Assembly (NCBI GenBank): GCA_913048135.1
Contig: CAJWVY010000006.1
Location: forward strand, 1-42,406
From: an uncultured Verrucomicrobiales bacterium
Lineage (GTDB): Bacteria > Verrucomicrobiota > Verrucomicrobiia > Limisphaerales > UBA1100
Direction of reading: 5' to 3'
DNA length: 42,406 nt
Shown here: one piece after another, positions 36,829 to 42,406 of the stretch
How positions within the stretch are numbered: position 1 is the first letter of the stretch
Layout of the letters: every line of letters starts with the position of its first letter
Program-made: the position numbers and the translations under genes
The notes under the pieces: generated by a model
What the model was told of the DNA's origin: nothing
Seen by the model: only the letters and a program-made list of their open reading frames with translations
Databases searched by the model: none

Positions 36829-38547
36829 TCAAGCGGCTGGACGCCAGTCGAGCATCTTCAACTGGAGCGAACGCCGTCCCCGCCAAAGGTTGATCGAAGG
36901 TTGCGCAGCCAAGTCAAACCGGCCCTCGGGTAGCGGATCAGATTTTGCATTCCAGCAAACCACTTCGGCCGAAGCTTGTCCGTCGGTAACGGATAATTTG
37001 GCGTGCTGTTTATCCGCGCCCATCCAACGCACTGGTGCGTTGAGCTCGAGTTGCGGCACAGCCACCTGAACCGTTGGCAACCCCATGCCGGTCGGCTGAA
37101 GAGCCTCAAGAGATTGCACGGCGCCAAAGTTGAGTTCGTGCAACGGAATGGTTCCGTCGAGTTTCAAGGTCGGTTGAAGCAACTCCCTCGCCATTTTGTT
37201 TTTGGCCACTTCATTCAGGCGCTCCCGAAAAGCGTCTAGATTGTCAAGCTGCATACTCACTCCAGCCGCCATGGCATGACCGCCATAACGATCCAGCACG
37301 TCGTCACATTCCTTTAGTGCGGCCGCAAGATCAAAGCCCTTAATACTACGACCAGAGCCTCGCAAGCCGTCAGGACTGCCACCAAGAATGACGGTTGGCC
37401 GATAAAACTCCTTTTGCACGCGCGATGCCACGATCCCCACCACGCCGATGTTCCAACCAGCATCGCCGATTACGATGGCGTGATCAGACTCTGGCTTGAA
37501 TTGAGTCCGTAAGGTATCGAGCACTTGCTGTGTGATTTCCTTTTCAACTCGCTGACGATCACGATTATTGCGGTCCAACAAACCTGCTAGTTCCTCGGCG
37601 GTTGCTGGATCCTCCGAGCACAGCAAATCCAAGCCCCGCATGGCGCTTTGCAGACGTCCGGCTGCGTTGAGCCGGGGAGCAATCTGGAAACCGGCCTCAA
37701 AAGAGCCAACAGGACCATCAATGCCGGCGACATCCAGTAAAGCGCGTAACCCAGCCCGATGAGTCCGGGGGATTTGCTGCAGTCCCTTGACTGCCAGGAT
37801 GCGGTTTTCGCCAGTCAATGGAACGAGATCAGCAATGGTCCCCAGCCCAACCAAATCCAGTTGCTGGCGAATGTCATATTGTTCGAACTCGGGCAGCCCG
37901 AGTTGGCGGCCGTGTTTCACGACTGCATGGAGGAATTTAAAGGCAAGTCCGGCGGTGCATAGTTCGCGAAATTTCCCTTCCGTTCCCGGTGACAGCCAAG
38001 GATTCACCAAAGCGACGGCAGGCGGATGCGGCTCGTAAGCCTGATGATGATCCAGAACAATGACATCTACGCCCTGCTCTTTTAACGTTGTAATCACCTC
38101 CACGGAATTGGTGCCACAATCCGCGGCGATCAACAGATTCGGTGAATGTTGTGAGAGGCAATTGACCACGCCATCCGGCGTTAGCCCATAGCCTTCATCC
38201 ACGCGGTCGGGTAAATAACCGGCAACACACCAGCCCAACGAGTTTAATGAATCGAGCAGTAGCGTCGTGGAAGTAATCCCGTCGACATCGTAATCCCCAA
38301 AAACGACTACGGTCTCCTCCCTTTTGCGCGCGAGAAACAGACGTTCAACAGCCGACCCCATGTTCGGGATCAGTTCTGGCGCAGCCAAATCGGCCAATTT
38401 GGGATTCAGAAAACTGCGAACCTCCTCAGGGTCTATCAACTCACGATTCACTAGGCATTGGGCAAGCAGAGGATGGATACCCAAGGCCTGCGTGATACCT
38501 TGAACAGACTGTTCATTGGGCACCTTGATATCCCAAAGGTGTTTCAT
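36829..38547 (-). CDS. recJ: Single-stranded-DNA-specific exonuclease RecJ
   Basis: A 5'-3' exonuclease in recombination and repair, of the DHH phosphoesterase superfamily. In 572 residues the catalytic motifs are DYDVDG (85-90), AADCG near 141-145 and DHH (166-168). GLGTIADLVPL and the DHHA1 motif RLNAAGR follow, then GGHAMAAGVSM. A C-terminal OB-like domain follows (about 460-572). Its ATG overlaps the stop of the small membrane gene by 4 bases (ATGA), so translation is coupled. ispD follows after 11 bases. Confidence 0.96.
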   Translation of the reverse strand: MKHLWDIKVPNEQSVQGITQALGIHPLLAQCLVNRELIDPEEVRSFLNPKLADLAAPELIPNMGSAVERLFLARKREETVVVFGDYDVDGITSTTLLLDSLNSLGWCVAGYLPDRVDEGYGLTPDGVVNCLSQHSPNLLIAADCGTNSVEVITTLKEQGVDVIVLDHHQAYEPHPPAVALVNPWLSPGTEGKFRELCTAGLAFKFLHAVVKHGRQLGLPEFEQYDIRQQLDLVGLGTIADLVPLTGENRILAVKGLQQIPRTHRAGLRALLDVAGIDGPVGSFEAGFQIAPRLNAAGRLQSAMRGLDLLCSEDPATAEELAGLLDRNNRDRQRVEKEITQQVLDTLRTQFKPESDHAIVIGDAGWNIGVVGIVASRVQKEFYRPTVILGGSPDGLRGSGRSIKGFDLAAALKECDDVLDRYGGHAMAAGVSMQLDNLDAFRERLNEVAKNKMARELLQPTLKLDGTIPLHELNFGAVQSLEALQPTGMGLPTVQVAVPQLELNAPVRWMGADKQHAKLSVTDGQASAEVVCWNAKSDPLPEGRFDLAAQPSINLWRGRRSLQLKMLDWRPAA

Positions 38548-38903
38548 GATTTCTCCCTACGTTTGCGCCAGCGCGCCTTCCAATCGCGCGCTTTCTGTTC
38601 GAGTAAAGTCAACTTGGAGCCGAATTTCGGGAAACGTTTTTTAAGGGACATCTTCTTGGATCGCACCAAGGCAGAGCCCTTGGCCAAACACATCAAGCCA
38701 ATCACTATAAACAGAATCCCCTGCAAGATGGGTAGAAATAAGCCGACAATGCCCAGGGCGACAAATGCCGCGCCTACAATCAGCCATTTAATGCGCGCGA
38801 GATTCCTCAAGACGCAAAAAGGGTATGCCGCCCACGCAGCTTCTTCCGAGAATAATTTATAGGCGGCGTGTCTAGGAAGTGACGCCGACAGGATCAGTGT
38901 CAA
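38544..38903 (-). CDS. Small basic membrane protein, two helices
   Basis: A short protein whose certain part has two adjacent hydrophobic helices (IKWLIVGAAFVALGIVGLFL; ILFIVIGLMCLA). A Lys/Arg-rich soluble tail (SKKMSLKKRFPKFGSK and KARWRKRREKS) follows. This is reminiscent of PGPGW-type small membrane proteins, but the glycine-proline core is different, so I leave the family open. The start is uncertain. The longest form uses TTG at 38903 and overlaps the end of secDF by 32 bases. A TTG at 38810 gives an 88-residue protein without overlap. Its stop overlaps the recJ start. The function is unknown. Confidence 0.65.
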   Translation of the reverse strand: MTLILSASLPRHAAYKLFSEEAAWAAYPFCVLRNLARIKWLIVGAAFVALGIVGLFLPILQGILFIVIGLMCLAKGSALVRSKKMSLKKRFPKFGSKLTLLEQKARDWKARWRKRREKS

Positions 38904-41481
38904 CAGTCGGTGCAGCCAATTCCGGTCGTTTGCCCTTATGCCACCAAAGTACGATGGCGCAAGCGATGTAGATCGAGGAATAAGTGCCGGTAATCACGCC
39001 GACCAGGAAAGTGAAGGCGAAATCATTAATCACAGTGCCGCCAAAGAAATACAACGTTGCAGTAGAAAGCAATGTTGTGCCAGAAGTAATAATTGTCCGA
39101 CTCAACGTCTGGTTAAGGGCCGTGTTCATCACATCCTTAAATGAGCCTCGTGTGCCCATACGAAGGTTTTCCCGGATGCGGTCAAAGATCACGATCGTGT
39201 CATTGATGGAGAAACCAATGATCGTCAAGGCCGCCGCCACAATTGGAGCGTTTAGTTCGCGCCCAGATAGGAAAAACAAACCACCGGTCATCGCCACATC
39301 GTGCAGAATGGCTACTACCGCCGCCACTGCAAAAGAGTATTCATAGCGAAATGCCACGTAAACAAGGATGCCAAATAAGGCCAGCACAACCGCGATAAAG
39401 GCGGACTTTTGGATCTCGCCACTAACACTGGGGCCGACTTTATCAAGCTGGATCCGCTCCAGACTGGCTTCCGCAAACAGCGTCTTGAGGGCTCCTTCCA
39501 CTCTCTTTGCGTCTGCGTCATAAGGGAAATCCACGCGCAATCGTTGCTCGCCGGTGGCCGCCTCGGCCTGCAGCTCGGCTTGGATCTGGCCGCCGTCAAT
39601 GCCGGTGTCTAATACAAGGTTTTCCCGCAGACTACCGGAATCGATAGCCTGATTGATTTGACCGGCTTGTTCCTGCTCAAATTTCATGACCATGCTATAA
39701 CCTCCGGCGAAGTCTACACCGAGCATGCTGTCTTTACCTTTCGAGAGGCCGTAACCAAATCCAATGACCACCAAAATCCACGAAGCGATGAACGCGGGCT
39801 TAGCGTATTTCAGGAAATCAAACTCCGGCAAACCAGCCGAAGGGCGCAGGTGAAGCATGCGCTTGGATTCGTCGCTGCCGATAACCTTGGCGTTGGCCAG
39901 AAGATCGAACACCAAACGCGTGGCCACCAGCGCAGTGAACATGCTGGTCAGGATACCGATTGTCAGTGTCACACCAAATCCTTTCACCGGGCCTTTGCCC
40001 ATGTAGATCAGAATGATCGAGGCAATCAGTGTGGTGATATTGGCATCAAAGATGGTCCCGAAGGCTTTGTCATAACCGGAGGCAATAGCGCCCCGTACGG
40101 ATTTACCCACGCGCAGTTCCTCCCGAATGCGCTCAAAGATCAGCACGTTGGCATCCACCGCCATGCCGATTGTGAGCACCACACCGGCAATGCCCGGCAA
40201 CGTGAGCGTGGCATCAAACCAACACAGGATGCCAAGGATCATGACGATGTTAAGAGCCAACGCGAAGTTGGCCAGCACACCGCTCAGCAAATAATAGATG
40301 ACCATGAATATGGCCACCCCGATCAAGCCCCAGAGCGCGGCCTTGTAGCCTTTACGAATGGAGTCCCGCCCGAGCGATGGAGCCACGTCGCGTTCCTCGA
40401 TGATGGCCACTTCGTTTTCCAGCGGATTCTCCAGAGAGTTTGCCAGCATAGTGGCTTCCTCATCGGTAAAGCTGCCGGTTATTTGGCCTCGGGAATGAAT
40501 CCGACTGTTAATCGAGGGCGCCGAAATGAGTTCGCCATCAAGCACGATGCAAAGCAGTCGCGGGTCCGCTCCACTGGCTACATGCGTCTCGGTTACTTTA
40601 GCAAATTTATTGGCGCCCAACGCATCCAGAGTGAAGTGAATTTCAGGCGTTCCAGTGAGGTCGTTGCGGCGAGCACTGGCTCGTTTAATGTGACTGCCAG
40701 CCATGGCCACATCCTTCAAGACGAAATGGCTCACTTTGCGACCGTCTAGGTCATAAGACATCAGCTCCGCGCCTGGCACGAATTCCTCCTGCCTTGTTAC
40801 GAGCGCATCGCTTTCTGGGTGAGTCAGGCGAAACTCCAGTTTAGCCACCTGCGAAATGGTTTGGCGGGCGTCATCGCGGTCTGCCTGAGAAAGGCCTGGG
40901 ACTTGTATGATGATTTTGTCTTCACCAGCAGTTTGGATCATGGGCTCAGCAACACCGAACTTGTCAACACGCCGCCTCATGATCTCCATGGCCTGTGTCA
41001 GCTGGCTCTCGTCAATGGAAAGCGGCTCCCCTTTCTCATCAAGCTTCGGCTTAACTTGCACGACGAATTGCGTGCCGCCTCTTAAGTCGAGGCCGAGCTT
41101 CACTTTTCCAACCGAATCCTTTTGGATACGGGCAAGAATCTCACGGTTTATTTGCGCCTGTTGTTCCTCTGATGGCGTGATCCAAGCCTCTTTTTCAATC
41201 TTAAGCTCTTTGAGAATGCCATTAGTTTGTCCTGGGAAAATCTCTCGTAAATCAACATCACCGACGGCGGTCATCCATGTTTCCAAGGAAAGCTCATCTC
41301 CCCCGCGAAGATCTTTACTGGCCTCTTTGAGATCAGCGACGATGGTGTCCTGATTGACTTGGGCGGTTTGATCGAAGACCTCGATCATGTTTTTGCCTTG
41401 CGGCGGATACCATTCGCTCAACGTCCAGACCGCGAGGATTGCAACGAGCAGGAAGCGGCCGAATGTGGGTTGTTTCTGCAT
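38872..41481 (-). CDS. secDF: Fused protein-export membrane protein SecDF
   Basis: Uses the proton gradient to pull secreted proteins through SecYEG. At 869 residues it is a SecD-SecF fusion. The SecD half starts with one helix, then the large periplasmic part with KLGLDLRGGTQFVVQV and the GSFTDEEATMLANSL segment. A six-helix block with GMAVDANVLIFERIREELR follows. The SecF half has GVDFAGGYSMVMKFE and a second helix block with FSINDTIVIFDRIRENLR. The ATG at 41481 (MQKQPTFGRFLL) is preferred, since the longer frame to 41517 overlaps yajC. It follows yajC by 16 bases. Confidence 0.96.
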   Translation of the reverse strand: MQKQPTFGRFLLVAILAVWTLSEWYPPQGKNMIEVFDQTAQVNQDTIVADLKEASKDLRGGDELSLETWMTAVGDVDLREIFPGQTNGILKELKIEKEAWITPSEEQQAQINREILARIQKDSVGKVKLGLDLRGGTQFVVQVKPKLDEKGEPLSIDESQLTQAMEIMRRRVDKFGVAEPMIQTAGEDKIIIQVPGLSQADRDDARQTISQVAKLEFRLTHPESDALVTRQEEFVPGAELMSYDLDGRKVSHFVLKDVAMAGSHIKRASARRNDLTGTPEIHFTLDALGANKFAKVTETHVASGADPRLLCIVLDGELISAPSINSRIHSRGQITGSFTDEEATMLANSLENPLENEVAIIEERDVAPSLGRDSIRKGYKAALWGLIGVAIFMVIYYLLSGVLANFALALNIVMILGILCWFDATLTLPGIAGVVLTIGMAVDANVLIFERIREELRVGKSVRGAIASGYDKAFGTIFDANITTLIASIILIYMGKGPVKGFGVTLTIGILTSMFTALVATRLVFDLLANAKVIGSDESKRMLHLRPSAGLPEFDFLKYAKPAFIASWILVVIGFGYGLSKGKDSMLGVDFAGGYSMVMKFEQEQAGQINQAIDSGSLRENLVLDTGIDGGQIQAELQAEAATGEQRLRVDFPYDADAKRVEGALKTLFAEASLERIQLDKVGPSVSGEIQKSAFIAVVLALFGILVYVAFRYEYSFAVAAVVAILHDVAMTGGLFFLSGRELNAPIVAAALTIIGFSINDTIVIFDRIRENLRMGTRGSFKDVMNTALNQTLSRTIITSGTTLLSTATLYFFGGTVINDFAFTFLVGVITGTYSSIYIACAIVLWWHKGKRPELAAPTVDTDPVGVTS

Positions 41482-41497
41482 GAAGAAAATCTGGTTG

Positions 41498-41857
41498 TTA
41501 TTTTTTATTGAGATCAAGAGAGGCGCGCTCCTCGCCCTCAGTGATCACGCGCTCAACAGAAGTGCGTACAACTTCAATCTTAGATTCACCGGTGCGCAGG
41601 GTCACAGAATCATCTTTCACCGTGATGATGGTGCCAACCATGCCGGCAGCCACGACGCGATCGCCGCTCTTGAGCTCGGAAACAAGTTTCTCGTGTTCCT
41701 TTTGTTGCTTCTGCTGCGGGCGTATCAGGAGAGCATAAAAAATACCCAGAAACGCGACCGGCATTAGGCAGGAAATCCATTGAGCTCCGCCCCCTTGTTG
41801 GCCATCGCCCGGAGGTGGCGCCATCGCAAACATCAAATCAATTAAAGAACTGTCCAT
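41498..41857 (-). CDS. yajC: Preprotein translocase subunit YajC
   Basis: A small single-pass partner of SecDF in the holo-translocon. The ATG at 41857 gives 119 residues. One membrane helix spans about 29-45 (SCLMPVAFLGIFYALLI), followed by the conserved RPQQKQQKEHEKLVSEL. The cytoplasmic KSGDRVVAAGMVGTIITVKDD domain completes it. The pattern is typical. A longer frame to 41908 would add a second poor N-terminal stretch. The tgt-yajC-secDF order is widely conserved. Confidence 0.95.
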   Translation of the reverse strand: MDSSLIDLMFAMAPPPGDGQQGGGAQWISCLMPVAFLGIFYALLIRPQQKQQKEHEKLVSELKSGDRVVAAGMVGTIITVKDDSVTLRTGESKIEVVRTSVERVITEGEERASLDLNKK

Positions 41858-41917
41858 GGTCAAAAAGTCAAAGACGGCAAATCCTATGGAGAAAAAGCCC
41901 TTTGGCAAGCATTTAGC

Positions 41918-42406
<489 letters not shown>

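Overview
The window is a dense, mostly chromosomal housekeeping segment, read mainly from the minus strand. It shows no insertion sequence, CRISPR array, rRNA or recognisable tRNA. The gene content suggests a Gram-negative-type bacterium of the Verrucomicrobiota (PVC) lineage: adjacent gyrB-gyrA, a GldA/GldF-GldG-type ABC system, a fused SecDF, a tiny bS22/COX24-type protein, a DUF2203 protein, a YdjY-domain secreted protein and several lipoproteins. That assignment is an inference from gene content and sequence feel, not from a search.

Layout from left to right. Positions 1-1605 (minus): an ABC ATPase and a permease that runs off the window edge and appears fused to a GldG-like part. Positions 1695-5685 (minus): purN, hisG, a 31-residue ribosome-associated-type protein, a TPR lipoprotein and DUF2203. 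Positions 6042-7004 (plus): an acetamidase/formamidase-family enzyme, ending at a strong terminator shared with the next unit. Positions 7054-11552 (minus): glgP, rlmN, hisH and a Mn-type superoxide dismutase. Positions 11641-14018 (plus): three exported proteins (YdjY-like, MORN/YwqK-like lipoprotein, squalene-cyclase-fold protein without the catalytic acid motif). Positions 14206-19326 (minus): gyrB and gyrA. Positions 19547-30837 (minus): cysK, rho, a WYL regulator, smc, trxB, hisB, an ECF sigma factor and its probable anti-sigma factor, preceded at 29735-30837 by a long gene-free stretch. Positions 31030-33803 (plus): a SecD-P1-like lipoprotein, a LytM-type lipoprotein and an aspartate aminotransferase. 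Positions 33800-42406 (minus): a tight eight-gene run, tgt-yajC-secDF-membrane protein-recJ-ispD-ctpA-tsaD.

The most unusual part is the 1.1 kb interval 29735-30837. It has no credible coding sequence. It is GC-rich with sharp AT-rich edges and is packed with perfect local hairpins, several capped by GNRA or UUCG loops when read on the minus strand. It ends in a textbook intrinsic terminator with a UUCG loop and a U-tract, and begins next to a TATTAT -10-like element. I interpret it as a large structured noncoding RNA transcribed from the minus strand. It lacks the hallmark motifs of RNase P RNA, tmRNA and SRP RNA, and I cannot assign it to a known class from memory.

How the genes relate: three histidine biosynthesis genes (hisG, hisH, hisB) are scattered among unrelated transcription units, with hisB directly ahead of the ECF sigma gene. 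Envelope functions cluster at the right: SecDF/YajC export, a C-terminal processing protease, isoprenoid precursor synthesis and a LytM lipoprotein. DNA topology and segregation genes (gyrB, gyrA, smc) lie in the middle.
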